Part shown: positions 8,542 through 18,038 of the stretch, one piece after another
Numbering within the stretch: the stretch's first letter is position 1
How the letters are laid out: every line of letters begins with the position of its first letter
Assembly: GCF_002811875.1 (NCBI RefSeq)
Contig: NZ_NPDZ01000009.1
Span: forward strand, 62,001 to 126,000
Origin: Leptospira perolatii
GTDB lineage: Bacteria > Spirochaetota > Leptospiria > Leptospirales > Leptospiraceae
Direction: 5' to 3'
DNA length: 64,000 nucleotides
The notes under the pieces: generated by a model
Told to the model about the DNA's origin: nothing
Databases searched by the model: none
Seen by the model: only the letters and a program-made list of their open reading frames with translations
Position numbers and translations under genes: made by a program

Positions 8542-8876
8542 AAAAAGGGAAATATGTTCCCGAAAAAGGCGATCTAGTTTGGTTGGATTTTACTCCTCAA
8601 GCAGGTCATGAACAAAGAGGAAGAAGGCCAGCACTCGTGCTTTCCCCTAAAGAATATAACTTCAAAACAGGACTCGGCATTTTTTGCCCGGTTACAAGCA
8701 AAGTAAAAGGCTATCCGTTCGAAGTAGTCATTCAGTCCAAAAAAATAGACGGGGTAGTATTGTCCGATCAAATCAAAAGTCTGGATTGGACAATTCGAAA
8801 CGCAGAATTCATAGAGCCTGTCAATAAGTTCTCTTTAAAAGAAGTATTACAGAATATTAAACTGTTAGTCTTTTAA
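8538..8876 (+). CDS. mazF: MazF-type mRNA interferase toxin
   Basis: A 112-residue PemK/MazF-family endoribonuclease. The signature stretches are present: GDLVWLDFTPQAGHEQRGRRPALVLS (about residues 11-36), with the catalytic Arg in the GREQ/RR loop, then F-x-x-x-T-G-L-G-I-F-C-P-V-T (about 42-55) with the Thr of the active site, and LSDQIKSLDW near the C-terminus. These toxins cleave single-stranded mRNA at short sites. Which site is recognised cannot be told from sequence. The GTG start overlaps the antitoxin stop. The gene is convergent with ileS, with only 52 bases between. Confidence 0.93.
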   Translation: MKKGKYVPEKGDLVWLDFTPQAGHEQRGRRPALVLSPKEYNFKTGLGIFCPVTSKVKGYPFEVVIQSKKIDGVVLSDQIKSLDWTIRNAEFIEPVNKFSLKEVLQNIKLLVF

Positions 8877-8928
8877 CAATTTCAAAAATCCAGTGGCTTG
8901 ATCTAGCAGTTCGCCTGCGGCTTCTAAT

Positions 8929-11685
8929 TTACTTGATTGCTTCGGAGCAACGGATGCAAAGTTCTCTGATTCTTTCCTCTTTCGGATGTCTCCAGCAGCG
9001 AGGGCATTCTGAATCCAGAGGTTTCAACACTCGAATTTTGTAAGTATCATCCGAATATTCTGAGAGTTGCTCCCTTGCATCCGGATCGAAAGTCACTTGC
9101 GAAACTGTGAAGATAAGCTCCAAGTCAGCCTTCGCAAAACTCTTCAGAATGTTTGCGTTGGAAGATTTTGGAGTGAGTTCCAAAGCTCCTTCTAAAGATT
9201 TTCCGAGTTTTCCGGCTTGTCTTGCCATTTCCAAAGCTTTCTGGACTGACTCTCTGATCGAAAGCGCAGCGGAAAGTTTTTCCTCTAATTTTAAGTTTCT
9301 GTAATTGGAGAGGTTGGGGAAGTCCTCCAAGAATACTGAATTTGTCTTTCCGTTTTCTTTCCAAACCTCTTCTGAGGTAAAGCTTAGGATCGGAGCAGAA
9401 TAGATGCACAGAGTTTCTAAGATGATTTGAAGTACAGTGCAGGAAGAACGACGAGTTTTGGAATCTCTTCTGTCGCAGTACATTCTATCCCGAATCATCT
9501 CGAAGTAGTCTTGGGAAAGTGTAACAGTGCAGAATAACAATAGCTTTTGGTACACTTGATGGAACTGATAGGTTTCGTAAAAATTCTTCAGCTCTTCGGT
9601 CAGTTTGGAAAGTTGAGATAGGTAATATGTATCGACTTCTTCTAGATCCTGGATTGGCAAATTTTGGTCTGAAGTATGGCCTGCAAGATTGCCCAATAAA
9701 TACCGGAAAGTGTTTCGGATCTTACGATAGTTATCAGCGATGATCTTCATTCCATCTTTGCTGACTCTTACATCATCGCGAAAATCCTGGGAACTTACCC
9801 ACAATCTTAGAATATCAGCTCCGTACACATCGATAATATCAGTGGTTGGATTGATTACGTTTCCTAGGGATTTAGACATTGCTCTGCCGTGGTCATCCAA
9901 CACGTAACCGTGGGTGAGCACTGCTTTAAAAGGTGGAACTCCTCTCAATGCCATCGATGGCCATAGACTCGACTGAAACCATCCTCTATGTTGGTCGGAA
10001 CCTTCTAAATAAAGGTCTGCAGGTGGCTCACCTTTTCTCTCGTCTAACACCGCAAAGTTGGAAACCCCCGAATCGAACCAGACGTCCAGAATATCATGTC
10101 CTTTTCTGAATTTGTCGGAACCGCATTTGGAACATTTTGCTCCAGAAGGTAGCAGCGCTTCGGCTGACTCTGAATACCAGATTTCTATCCCTTTTTCACG
10201 AACGATCCGAGTGAAATGCTTAATAGAATCTGAATTCAAAAATGTTTCATCGCAATTTTCGCAAATAAATGCAGGGATAGGAACTCCCCAATTTCTCTGT
10301 CGGGACAAACACCAGTCTGGTCTGCTTTCTACCATGGATCGAATTCTACTGAATCCCCAGCTAGGAATCCAAGTAACCTTGTCGATGGCAGCGAGGGAAT
10401 TCTCTCTTAGGTTTTCAAAATCAATCTGAAAAAACCACTGCGGAGTCGCACGGAAGATCAAAGGCTTTTTGCTTCTCCAGCTGTGAGGATAGCTGTGCTC
10501 GATCTGACTCAGGTGAAGCAGAAATTCTTTTTCTTTTAGTAGTTCTATGATCTTTGGATTCGCATCCCAGACCTTGACTCCTTTCATGAGAGGGAATTCG
10601 TCTGTGAACTTTCCGTAATCGTTTACCGGAGAATAAGGTTCTAACCCATAAGCTAATCCGATCTTGTAGTCGTCCTGTCCATGTCCGGGAGCTGTGTGAA
10701 CCGCGCCGGTGCCTGCGTCCAGCGTAACATGATCTCCAAACAAAGGAATAGAATCTTGCTCCAGAAATGGGTGTCGGAAAATCATCTGCTCAATCTCTTC
10801 TTTGCTTACAGAAGATTCTTTTTTGAGAGTCAAACCGGTCTCTTTTTCTACGGATTCTTTGAGTCCGTCAGCAATTAGAATAGATTCATTTCCGTTAACA
10901 GAATAAAAAGAATAACTGAATTGAGGATTGAAGCTGATTCCTTGGTTGGCAGGAAGTGTCCAAGGAGTAGTTGTCCAAATCAGTGCGAAATGTTTTGGCT
11001 TTCCTTGGATCGGGAATTTTACATAGATAGATGGAGAAGTATGAGGATAGTATTCGATTTCGGCTTCCGCGTGAGCAGTTGCTAGTTCGATGCACCAGTA
11101 GACCGGTTTTTTGCCGCGATACACATAACCTTTCGTAAACAGCTCGCCGAATACTTCAACGATCTTGGCTTCAAAATCCGGGCTCATGGTTTTATAGATC
11201 CGGTCTTTTTCCCAAAAGCATAAGAATCTTGTTAAGTCGGATCCTTGCTTTCCTACGAAATCTTCCGCGTATTCTCGGCAAAGTTTTCGCAATTCTTCTG
11301 GGCCTGTTTCTTTTACCTTCTTTCCAAGATTCTTGAGGACTTGCACTTCAATAGGAAGTCCGTGACAGTCCCATCCCGGAATCATATCCGCGTAAAAACC
11401 GGAAAGAGATTTGGATTTAATCACCATGTCTTTCAGGATTTTGTTAAGTGCATGTCCTGTATGAAAATTTCCGTTTGCGTAAGGAGGTCCATCATGGAGC
11501 ACGAACACAGGTTTATTTTTTCGGTGTTCCTTCATCCTACGGAATAATTTTGTATCTTCCCATTCCTTGATCTGTGCCGGTTCGCGAGAGGAAAGCCCCG
11601 CCTTCATAGGAAAATTTGTATTAGGGAGTATTACGGTATCCGAATATGGATTTTTCTTTTCTTCTTCTTTGGTGGCTTCTTTCAT
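8929..11685 (-). CDS. ileS: Isoleucyl-tRNA synthetase
   Basis: A 918-residue class I aminoacyl-tRNA synthetase that charges tRNA-Ile. Seen in order: the HIGH-equivalent H-T-G-H (residues 75-78, after PPYANGNF), a CP1 editing domain with [11 protein letters not shown] and the [14 protein letters not shown] motif, the KMSKS-equivalent AMSKSLGN (around residue 612), an anticodon-binding helical domain, and a C-terminal zinc-binding tail with CPRC...CIRC in the last 30 residues. Length and tail match the bacterial type. The ATG is preceded by GGGAGGG at good spacing. It lies 14 bases after the LRR lipoprotein gene and is likely the end of a purL-LRR-ileS transcript. Confidence 0.98.
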   Translation of the reverse strand: MKEATKEEEKKNPYSDTVILPNTNFPMKAGLSSREPAQIKEWEDTKLFRRMKEHRKNKPVFVLHDGPPYANGNFHTGHALNKILKDMVIKSKSLSGFYADMIPGWDCHGLPIEVQVLKNLGKKVKETGPEELRKLCREYAEDFVGKQGSDLTRFLCFWEKDRIYKTMSPDFEAKIVEVFGELFTKGYVYRGKKPVYWCIELATAHAEAEIEYYPHTSPSIYVKFPIQGKPKHFALIWTTTPWTLPANQGISFNPQFSYSFYSVNGNESILIADGLKESVEKETGLTLKKESSVSKEEIEQMIFRHPFLEQDSIPLFGDHVTLDAGTGAVHTAPGHGQDDYKIGLAYGLEPYSPVNDYGKFTDEFPLMKGVKVWDANPKIIELLKEKEFLLHLSQIEHSYPHSWRSKKPLIFRATPQWFFQIDFENLRENSLAAIDKVTWIPSWGFSRIRSMVESRPDWCLSRQRNWGVPIPAFICENCDETFLNSDSIKHFTRIVREKGIEIWYSESAEALLPSGAKCSKCGSDKFRKGHDILDVWFDSGVSNFAVLDERKGEPPADLYLEGSDQHRGWFQSSLWPSMALRGVPPFKAVLTHGYVLDDHGRAMSKSLGNVINPTTDIIDVYGADILRLWVSSQDFRDDVRVSKDGMKIIADNYRKIRNTFRYLLGNLAGHTSDQNLPIQDLEEVDTYYLSQLSKLTEELKNFYETYQFHQVYQKLLLFCTVTLSQDYFEMIRDRMYCDRRDSKTRRSSCTVLQIILETLCIYSAPILSFTSEEVWKENGKTNSVFLEDFPNLSNYRNLKLEEKLSAALSIRESVQKALEMARQAGKLGKSLEGALELTPKSSNANILKSFAKADLELIFTVSQVTFDPDAREQLSEYSDDTYKIRVLKPLDSECPRCWRHPKEERIRELCIRCSEAIK

Positions 11686-11699
11686 TTCTGATTCCCTCC

Positions 11700-12335
11700 C
11701 TAAAACTCGATTCGGATTTTGGACAGGCTATCTTTCGCTTTCTTAACTTCGCTTCCTTTTAATCCGGATCCTTTTAGAATCAAAAGCCGAAGCCTCGGGT
11801 GATCAGCCAGTTGATCGATATTTTTTGGAAAGGATTTCAAATCGAAATTTCTGGAAAGATCGAGTATCTCAAGTTTTTGCATTCCGAGGACATTCTCTAT
11901 ATCGGATTCCGTTAAGCTGATTTTGTTCTGGTCTAAGTAAAGTGCCTCTAATTGGGGGAGCTCCTTCAGAGTTTCTGGAATCGCAGGAAATTTGTTGTTT
12001 CCACCAAAGAATACTTTCAAATTCTTTAGATTTTTAATATTGTCAGGAAGGCTGGTAATCTCGTTTCCATAAATATTCAAATATTCTAATTGAGACCATG
12101 AGTCTATGCTTTCCGGCAGGGAATTTAGGCCGTTCATTCTTACATCCAACCACTTCAGATTTTTGAACCGATGTAAAGAATCCGGAATCTTTCCGAGTTT
12201 CTTCATCCCTAAATCCAATCGTTCTATATTTTGAGGATTCTTTTCTGCTTCGCTGAGAATTTCCTCGGCTGACTTTTTGCAGAAAGAGCCAGACGCTAGG
12301 ATTGATAAGATTAAGGTATAACGTAATATCTTCAT
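11700..12335 (-). CDS. Leucine-rich-repeat lipoprotein
   Basis: A 211-residue protein with a short lipoprotein signal ([19 protein letters not shown], Cys19 as the lipidation site) followed by about six leucine-rich repeats of the bacterial 23-residue type (for example L-x-x-L-x-W-L-D-V-R-M-N-x-L-x-x-L-P and L-x-Y-L-N-I-Y-G-N-x-I-x-x-L-P). Such LRRs form curved protein-binding solenoids. Expanded LRR families are common in pathogenic and intermediate leptospires (established knowledge). The gene is squeezed between purL (7 bases upstream) and ileS (14 bases downstream), an unexpected place for an envelope protein. The binding partner is unknown. Confidence 0.9.
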   Translation of the reverse strand: MKILRYTLILSILASGSFCKKSAEEILSEAEKNPQNIERLDLGMKKLGKIPDSLHRFKNLKWLDVRMNGLNSLPESIDSWSQLEYLNIYGNEITSLPDNIKNLKNLKVFFGGNNKFPAIPETLKELPQLEALYLDQNKISLTESDIENVLGMQKLEILDLSRNFDLKSFPKNIDQLADHPRLRLLILKGSGLKGSEVKKAKDSLSKIRIEF

Positions 12336-12342
12336 TTTCTAA

Positions 12343-14574
12343 TCACTTAAAAGTCTGAACTAGGCCTGACTCGTAGTTTTCCTTTAATTGTTGGATGGTT
12401 AAAGAGATTCCAAAATCAGAAATTTCTAATTTTCCAAGAGAGTTTGTTTCTCCTACAGGAAAGAATTCTAAACCGACACTTTGGGTTTCTGATTTTAGTG
12501 AGCTTTCTTTTTCTGCAGAATATCCTACCAATAGGCAAGCCGCGGTTTCTCCAAAGAGAGTCAGATCTTTTCTCTTTTGTTCAAAACCTTTCAGGTTCGC
12601 GGAGATTCCGAGTCCGGATAAAATGGAAGTCTTTGCGAGTGCTACTGCAATACCACCGAGAGACAAATCTCTCGCAGAAAGAATATTTTTGTTTTTGCGA
12701 AGTCTTTGCAGCAATTCCAAGAGTGACTTTTCATCCTCGATGGAAAGATCTGGCATTTTGCCTTTCACTTCCTTCTTAAATATTTTTTGGTATTCGCTAC
12801 CGCCTAAAGAAGGACGAAATCTGCCCAGAAGCGCTAGTTTTACTCCGGCAGATTTCGGAAAGTTCGGAATCATTTCCGATTTATCAGATAGAATTCCGAC
12901 CATTCCGATCGTAGGTGTAGGATAAATCGGACCTTCGGGAGATTCATTATAGAAAGAAACGTTTCCTCCGGTCACTGGTAAGCCCAAAGCTCTGCAGGCG
13001 TCTCCTAACCCACGCACGCATTCCGAAAACATATAGTAGTTTTCTGGAATATATGGATTTGCAAAATTAAGATTATTTGTCACTCCTAAAGGCTCTGCTC
13101 CGGTTACCGCAACGTTCCGTGCGGATTCACAGACTGCGAACATAGCGCCTTTGTAAGGATCCAAATAGGTGTATCTGGAATTGCAATCAGTGGCGGTAGC
13201 CAACGCTTTATTAGTGTCCGGAATTGCAGACAATCCTCCATCGCAACCAGGGCCTATCAATTTTACCAAGCCCACTTCGGAGTCGTATTGTTCTGTGATC
13301 GGATTTCTGGAGCAAATATTCCAGCTTGAAAGCAGGCTCAAGAGAGCAGGGGATTCCTTTCCGGATTCTATGTCCGGGGTAGAATCCGGTGTCCAAGTCG
13401 CGAGCTTTTCTAAATACTCGGGCTTTTTTACATCCCTTACATATCTTGGCGCGCCTCCGCCAAGCACTAAGGATTCTGCCGGAATTTTGGCTTTCAGCTT
13501 TCCTTCTTTATGAATTTCTAAAATTCCACCCGCGGTGACTTCTCCGATTTTTACCGCATTTAGATTCCATTTTTTGAATATAGAAATAAGTTCTTCTTCT
13601 TTTCCCTTTTTGGGGATCACGAGCATTCTTTCTTGGCTCTCGGATAGCATTGCTTCGTATGCGTTCATTCCGGTTTCACGATAAGGGACCTGGTCTAAAT
13701 CGATTCTCATTCCAGTTTTTCCCTTCGCGCTCATTTCGGAAGTTGCGCAAGAGATTCCAGCGGCACCCATGTCTTGGATTCCTACAAGTAATCCTTTTTG
13801 GATTGCTTCGAGAGAAGCTTCCATTAGTAGTTTTTCCATGAATGGATCTCCTACTTGAACTGCGGACCTTTTGGACTCCGATTCTTTTGTGAGATCTTTG
13901 GATGCAAATGATGCCCCGTGAATTCCATCTCTACCTGTAGTAGCTCCTACGATAAAAACTGCGTTGCCGACCTGTCCTCCTGTAGTCGCGCTTGCCATTT
14001 GATCATGCCTGACAATTCCGACGGTCATCGCGTTTACTAAAGGATTCTTGGAAAAGCACTCGTCTATAAAGAGCTCTCCTCCTGAGACCGCGATTCCCAG
14101 AGAGTTGCCGTAGTCACCGATTCCTTTAACAGCCCTTGATAATAGATATTTATTTCTTGGTTCGTCCGGATTTCCGAAGCGAAGAGAGTTCAAGGAAACG
14201 ATCGGTCTTGCTCCCATCGTAAAAATATCTCTCATAATTCCACCCACTCCGGTTGCAGCACCTTGGTAAGGTTCAACGGCTGTTGGGTGATTGTGACTTT
14301 CTATTTTGAATACTACAGCGAGACCATCACCGATATCCATTGCCCCCGCATTTTCTTCTCCTGCCTGGGCAAGCATCCGATCCGATTTAGTCGGTAATGT
14401 TTTTAGTTTGAGAATGGAGTTTTTGTAGGAACAATGTTCCGACCACATGGCTGAAAAGATCCCTAACTCTGTTGAGTTCGGGATCCTACCCAGAATCTCC
14501 TGGATATGTTTAAATTCTTCTTCTGTTAAACCGTGCTCGATTGCGTCTTGGAGGGAAACGGAGTCTTTTTCCAT
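12343..14574 (-). CDS. purL: Phosphoribosylformylglycinamidine synthase subunit PurL
   Basis: A 743-residue small-type PurL, the ATP-dependent synthetase subunit that converts FGAR to FGAM in purine biosynthesis together with PurQ and PurS (neither seen here). The N-terminal SEHCSYKNS motif, with the active-site His and Tyr region, is near residue 45. The sequences ESHNHPTAVEPYQGAATGVGG (about 92-112) and GGNVSFYNE (about 548-556) mark the two ATP-grasp-like halves of the AIR-synthase fold. At about 740 residues it is the short form, not the 1300-residue fusion. It is the first gene of the purL-LRR-ileS group. The flavin reductase upstream is 69 bases away. Confidence 0.98.
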   Translation of the reverse strand: MEKDSVSLQDAIEHGLTEEEFKHIQEILGRIPNSTELGIFSAMWSEHCSYKNSILKLKTLPTKSDRMLAQAGEENAGAMDIGDGLAVVFKIESHNHPTAVEPYQGAATGVGGIMRDIFTMGARPIVSLNSLRFGNPDEPRNKYLLSRAVKGIGDYGNSLGIAVSGGELFIDECFSKNPLVNAMTVGIVRHDQMASATTGGQVGNAVFIVGATTGRDGIHGASFASKDLTKESESKRSAVQVGDPFMEKLLMEASLEAIQKGLLVGIQDMGAAGISCATSEMSAKGKTGMRIDLDQVPYRETGMNAYEAMLSESQERMLVIPKKGKEEELISIFKKWNLNAVKIGEVTAGGILEIHKEGKLKAKIPAESLVLGGGAPRYVRDVKKPEYLEKLATWTPDSTPDIESGKESPALLSLLSSWNICSRNPITEQYDSEVGLVKLIGPGCDGGLSAIPDTNKALATATDCNSRYTYLDPYKGAMFAVCESARNVAVTGAEPLGVTNNLNFANPYIPENYYMFSECVRGLGDACRALGLPVTGGNVSFYNESPEGPIYPTPTIGMVGILSDKSEMIPNFPKSAGVKLALLGRFRPSLGGSEYQKIFKKEVKGKMPDLSIEDEKSLLELLQRLRKNKNILSARDLSLGGIAVALAKTSILSGLGISANLKGFEQKRKDLTLFGETAACLLVGYSAEKESSLKSETQSVGLEFFPVGETNSLGKLEISDFGISLTIQQLKENYESGLVQTFK

Positions 14575-14643
14575 TGCAAGACCAGTTTTTCTCGATCAGG
14601 GCCCACTGAAAACTATTTTAGGACGAAAGATGAAAAGCGAAAC

Positions 14644-15123
14644 TTAGATTGTATGATACTTCCTACCGTAATACAAAAGTGGCTTTAGGGTATCATCGAA
14701 ATATACGTGCAAAACTCGACCAATGACCACTGTATGATCTCCTCCATCCACTTCCTTTTCCAACTCACATTCAATCCTAGAGAGCGTACCGTTTAAGTAA
14801 GGAACTCCATTTAATCCCAAGTCGCAGGCTAATTTTTGGAGGAAGTCGTGTTTGTCTACCTTGCTCGAAGCGAATTGATTCGAAAGGTCTTCTTGGTTGC
14901 TAGAGAGAATATTTACAGTAAACTTTCCAGAGGCTAAAAGAGCATCATGGCTTACGATTCCTTTTTGCAGGCAAAACAGTACCAAAGGAGGATCCAAGGA
15001 AAGAGAAGTAAAACTGCTGACAGTCAGTCCACCAGCACGAGTCATATCCGAATAAGTTACTACCGTAACCCCTGAAGCAAAATGGGAAAGTGCGTTCTTG
15101 AAGTCCTGCTGATTTGGAAACAT
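14644..15123 (-). CDS. Flavin reductase-like FMN-binding protein
   Basis: A domain of about 160 residues of the flavin reductase/HpaC family: FKNALSHFASGVTVVTYSD at the N-terminus, the FMN-phosphate-binding T-V-S-S-F-T-S-L-S-L-D-P-P-L-V-L-F-C segment, and the conserved G-D-H-T-V-V-I-G-R-V near the C-terminus. These enzymes reduce FMN or FAD with NAD(P)H for a partner oxygenase. The ATG at 15123 is chosen because it fits the family's usual N-terminus. A GTG at 15147 would add eight residues but its AAGG is only two bases away. The neighbouring amidase upstream is on the same strand. No partner oxygenase is nearby. Confidence 0.85.
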   Translation of the reverse strand: MFPNQQDFKNALSHFASGVTVVTYSDMTRAGGLTVSSFTSLSLDPPLVLFCLQKGIVSHDALLASGKFTVNILSSNQEDLSNQFASSKVDKHDFLQKLACDLGLNGVPYLNGTLSRIECELEKEVDGGDHTVVIGRVLHVYFDDTLKPLLYYGRKYHTI

Positions 15124-15200
15124 AAGGACAGTGGAGAGGAAAATCACTGCCTTGTAAAGACGGATAAGTTACTGCGACTTTGAAAATCCGGAAACTGTTG

Positions 15201-15250
15201 GCGCGGGTGGTGTACCCGCCACCATCCCCCCGCCCAGGGAGCGGGTGGGG
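15201..15250 (+). repeat. Composite intergenic repeat, copy 2 (core only)
   Basis: The core at 15215-15235 matches the 21-nt core of the other copies at 19 of 21 positions (two A-to-G changes) and is followed by GGGTGGGG (15243-15250), able to pair with CCCCGCCC through a G-U. A second short hairpin, GCGGGT/ACCCGC, lies just upstream (15203-15218). The 18-bp palindrome seen in other copies is absent: its expected place falls in the flavin reductase 5' end. Confidence 0.75.
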
Positions 15251-15256
15251 CCAGCC

Positions 15257-16744
15257 TCAGACTTTAAACTTCCCCCAAGGTTTCGCTTTTTCCAACTGGG
15301 CAGCTAGTCTCAAGAGCAAATCCTCTCTTCCTCTAGGTGCGGTGAACTGCATACCGATCGGCAAACCAAGCTGGGTTTTTGCAAGCGGAACGGACATAGA
15401 TGGTTGTCCAGTAAGGTTGGCCAATTGAGTGAAAGGAGTCCTTGATAGATTTTTTTCTACTAATTGGTCCACCATTCCGCTCGCTAGAAGTAATTTTCCT
15501 AAGCCAAGCCTTCCTATGATTTGCATTGCGATTTCTTCCCACAACTTCGGAGCAAGTTCCCCGATTTTTGCGGGAGGTTCTGCAGTAGTCGGGGTGAGAT
15601 ACAAGTCATACGATTTATGAAACTCTTCCATAGAATATGCGGCTTCATCCCAAGTTCTCATCGCGTTCACGAATTCACCTGCGGGCACAGACTTTCCGAG
15701 CACACCTAAAATCCAAGTGGTAGATTCCAGATCTCCCATCCTGGCTTTTCTGCCCAGAGTCTTCTTTAGATGATCTATTTCGGAAGCTACTTCGCCGAAA
15801 TACATGGTTACGTATGATTGGGCCAATTTTTTGCCGTCGATATTAGGAGTTTCGGGCACCAATTTATGACCTAAGGATTTCAAGAGCTTAACCGTCTCCA
15901 TGACCCCGCTAACATGATCGGGATTTACTCCGGTTCCGATCGGTGAGGTAAAGCTGTAGGCGATCCTTAGTTTTCCCGGACTCTTTTTCATATCTGTTAG
16001 ATACGAGACGTTTGGCGGCCCGAGATAAAAAGCTTCTGAACGATCAGTGCCGGATGCAACGTCCAAAACCGCCGCAGTATCTCTGACCGTCTTTGTTACA
16101 ACCAGGTCACAGGAAGCACCTTGCCAAACTCTACCTTTTGGATAAACGGGGACCCTCCCTCTGGTCGGCTTGAGACCGAATAACCCGCAATAGGCGGCTG
16201 GAATTCGAATCGATCCTCCTCCATCGGAGGCTGTCGCGATTGGAACCATTCCGGATGCGACTGCAGAAGCGGATCCTCCACTTGAACCTCCTGGAGTTCT
16301 TTCGGTATCCCAAGGATTTCTGGTAGGACCGTAAGCTTGAGGTTCCGTGATTCCCATCAGAGCGAATTCGGGAACGTTTGTAGTTCCCAAAAAAATGAAT
16401 CCTGAACCGCGCAGTTTAGAAACAAAATCGCTGTCTTGGGCCGCTCGAAACTTTCGATAAGCTTTAGAGCCGTTTGTAATTGGCTCGCCCTTGACTTCGT
16501 GCAGTAGATCTTTTAGAAGTAGAGGAACTCCTGCAAAAATCCCTTTGGGTATTTTATTGGAACTTGCCAGTTTATTGGCTTGGTCAAAAGTAGTGTGAAT
16601 GACCGCGTTTAGTTCTGGATTCAGTTTCTCGATTTTTTTGATCGAGAATTCCACGAGTTCCTTAGGATGAACTTTTTTTTTGCGAACGAGCTCCGCTAAA
16701 CCGAGTCCATCATACGAATCAAAGTCCGAATTGTGATTTGCCAT
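15257..16744 (-). CDS. Amidase-signature family protein
   Basis: A 495-residue amidase-signature enzyme. The Ser-cisSer-Lys triad can be read as Lys78 ([10 protein letters not shown]), Ser154/155 in [10 protein letters not shown] and the nucleophile Ser178 in [15 protein letters not shown]. The family includes amidases, fatty-acid amide hydrolases and GatA. There is no GatB or GatC next to it and the C-terminus differs from GatA, so a stand-alone amidase is more likely than the tRNA amidotransferase subunit. ATG start, 109 bases downstream of the ankyrin gene's divergent region. A copy of the C-rich repeat begins seven bases after the stop. Confidence 0.9.
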   Translation of the reverse strand: MANHNSDFDSYDGLGLAELVRKKKVHPKELVEFSIKKIEKLNPELNAVIHTTFDQANKLASSNKIPKGIFAGVPLLLKDLLHEVKGEPITNGSKAYRKFRAAQDSDFVSKLRGSGFIFLGTTNVPEFALMGITEPQAYGPTRNPWDTERTPGGSSGGSASAVASGMVPIATASDGGGSIRIPAAYCGLFGLKPTRGRVPVYPKGRVWQGASCDLVVTKTVRDTAAVLDVASGTDRSEAFYLGPPNVSYLTDMKKSPGKLRIAYSFTSPIGTGVNPDHVSGVMETVKLLKSLGHKLVPETPNIDGKKLAQSYVTMYFGEVASEIDHLKKTLGRKARMGDLESTTWILGVLGKSVPAGEFVNAMRTWDEAAYSMEEFHKSYDLYLTPTTAEPPAKIGELAPKLWEEIAMQIIGRLGLGKLLLASGMVDQLVEKNLSRTPFTQLANLTGQPSMSVPLAKTQLGLPIGMQFTAPRGREDLLLRLAAQLEKAKPWGKFKV

Positions 16745-16841
16745 ACGCTCACTCAGGGACAGGACGATACGGATCTCTGCTCCAGGGTCAAGGCAATTCC
16801 AGATAAAAAGTGAATTTTCATCCTCGAAGTCCTAGGTTAAT

Positions 16842-17852
16842 ATGGCTGTAAAGAGAATTGGTAAGAAGTATATGCGCAAAATGACTAGCTACCGGCAAGG
16901 ACTTAGATTCACCAGTCTCTTCTGTTTATTGTCATTTTTCTCTGCTGGCGTTTTTGGAAACTCGGTAATGGATCTGGAGTTTCTAAAAGCAGTAAAAGAG
17001 GGGAATATCGGAAAAGTAACTGATCTTTTATCCAAAGGCGCAAATGTAGATTCCAAGGATTCTGAAGGAAGAACGGCACTTATGTTAGCCGAAGGTGCGG
17101 ACGTAGTAGAACTCCTGATTAAGAATGGAGCAAACCTAAATGCACAGGACAACGAAGGCAATTCAGTACTCTTTTTCCGAATACAACCTCTATTAAAAGT
17201 CAAGGTTCCTGACATGGATGACTTGGCAGAATCAAAGAGATTGATCGAGTCTGGCGCGGAGTTAGAATACAAAGCGAGAAAGGGTGATGATCAACATACC
17301 GTATCCATTCTCAACTTAGCGATTCGGAATCAAAATTTACCTCTTGTGAAATTTCTGGTCGAAAATGGGGCAAACCCGAATCACGATCCGGGTGGATTGG
17401 ATGAGTATCCTTTATTCTTAGCTGTTGGTGCGGCGGGCGCACCAGCTAACATAGGTATTGCGGAATTCCTTTTAGCGAGCGGAGCAAAACCTGTGTTCAC
17501 AAGCAGATTGAAGGAGCAGCCTGGAGCCAGAGGAACCAAACAAGTCGGAGCAAGAAACGCTTTTCATTATGCTACAGAAAGTCGCGCAGCAGACTACAAG
17601 ATTTTCGAATTGCTCGCTAAGGTTGGAACCGATATAAATCACCGCGACGCAGAAGGAAAGACTCCGCTCATGGAAGCGATTCAGCGGGATAACATTATTG
17701 CGGCAGAAGCCTTAATCTCGTTAGGTGCCGATTTGAATTTGAGCGACAACGAAGGCAAAACCGCTTTGGACATGGCAAAAGCAGCAAAATTGCAATCAAT
17801 CGAAAAGAAGATTTCGGAAAAACTTTTTCCGAAAGATCCGAATTCTCCTTAA
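16842..17852 (+). CDS. Ankyrin-repeat protein, probably exported
   Basis: A 336-residue protein with about seven ankyrin repeats (for example A-V-K-E-G-N-I-G-K-V-T-D-L-L-S-K-G-A-N-V-D and D-S-E-G-R-T-A-L-M-L-A). A hydrophobic stretch at residues about 22-40 (FTSLFCLLSFFSAGVFG) preceding NS looks like a signal peptide, especially if translation starts at the ATGs at 16872 or 16881 instead of 16842. The 16842 start is kept because AGG lies about five bases upstream, but it gives a long n-region. Ankyrin repeats mediate protein-protein contacts. No partner is evident. Divergent from the amidase. Confidence 0.85.
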   Translation: MAVKRIGKKYMRKMTSYRQGLRFTSLFCLLSFFSAGVFGNSVMDLEFLKAVKEGNIGKVTDLLSKGANVDSKDSEGRTALMLAEGADVVELLIKNGANLNAQDNEGNSVLFFRIQPLLKVKVPDMDDLAESKRLIESGAELEYKARKGDDQHTVSILNLAIRNQNLPLVKFLVENGANPNHDPGGLDEYPLFLAVGAAGAPANIGIAEFLLASGAKPVFTSRLKEQPGARGTKQVGARNAFHYATESRAADYKIFELLAKVGTDINHRDAEGKTPLMEAIQRDNIIAAEALISLGADLNLSDNEGKTALDMAKAAKLQSIEKKISEKLFPKDPNSP

Positions 17853-17898
17853 CTAAGAAAGTTTCTAACTCTAATCCTAGTTATTCTATTTTATTTCA

Positions 17899-17928
17899 GT
17901 GTATACATTGGAGTATACACAGTATACG
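17899..17928 (+). promoter_or_regulatory. Operator-like inverted repeat upstream of the DNA methyltransferase
   Basis: Perfect 8-bp arms GTGTATAC (17899-17906) and GTATACAC (17913-17920) are separated by 6 bases, with a third GTATAC at 17922-17927. This is much more regular than the surrounding AT-rich spacer. It lies about 120 bases before the methyltransferase ATG and is a plausible repressor site (inference). Confidence 0.45.
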
Positions 17929-18011
17929 AAACTGCTCTCGTATTGTTTTTTCAAATTCAGGGAATAACAGTTGTAAGGTTTTTCTAAATTCGCAACGTCG
18001 TATTAACACTT

Positions 18012-18028
18012 GATAGGCGGAGCCTATC
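18012..18028 (+). promoter_or_regulatory. Leader hairpin just before the methyltransferase start
   Basis: Perfect 7-bp arms GATAGGC and GCCTATC around GGA, ending ten bases before the ATG at 18039. The only purine-rich ribosome-binding-like string (GGAG, 18019-18022) is within the loop and stem, so the hairpin could limit translation or act as an operator. Confidence 0.4.
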
Positions 18029-18038
18029 TAATCAACAG

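Noticed and set aside
12395..12925. 176-codon open frame antisense to purL
   Set aside because: It shadows a strongly conserved gene on the other strand and has no independent signals.
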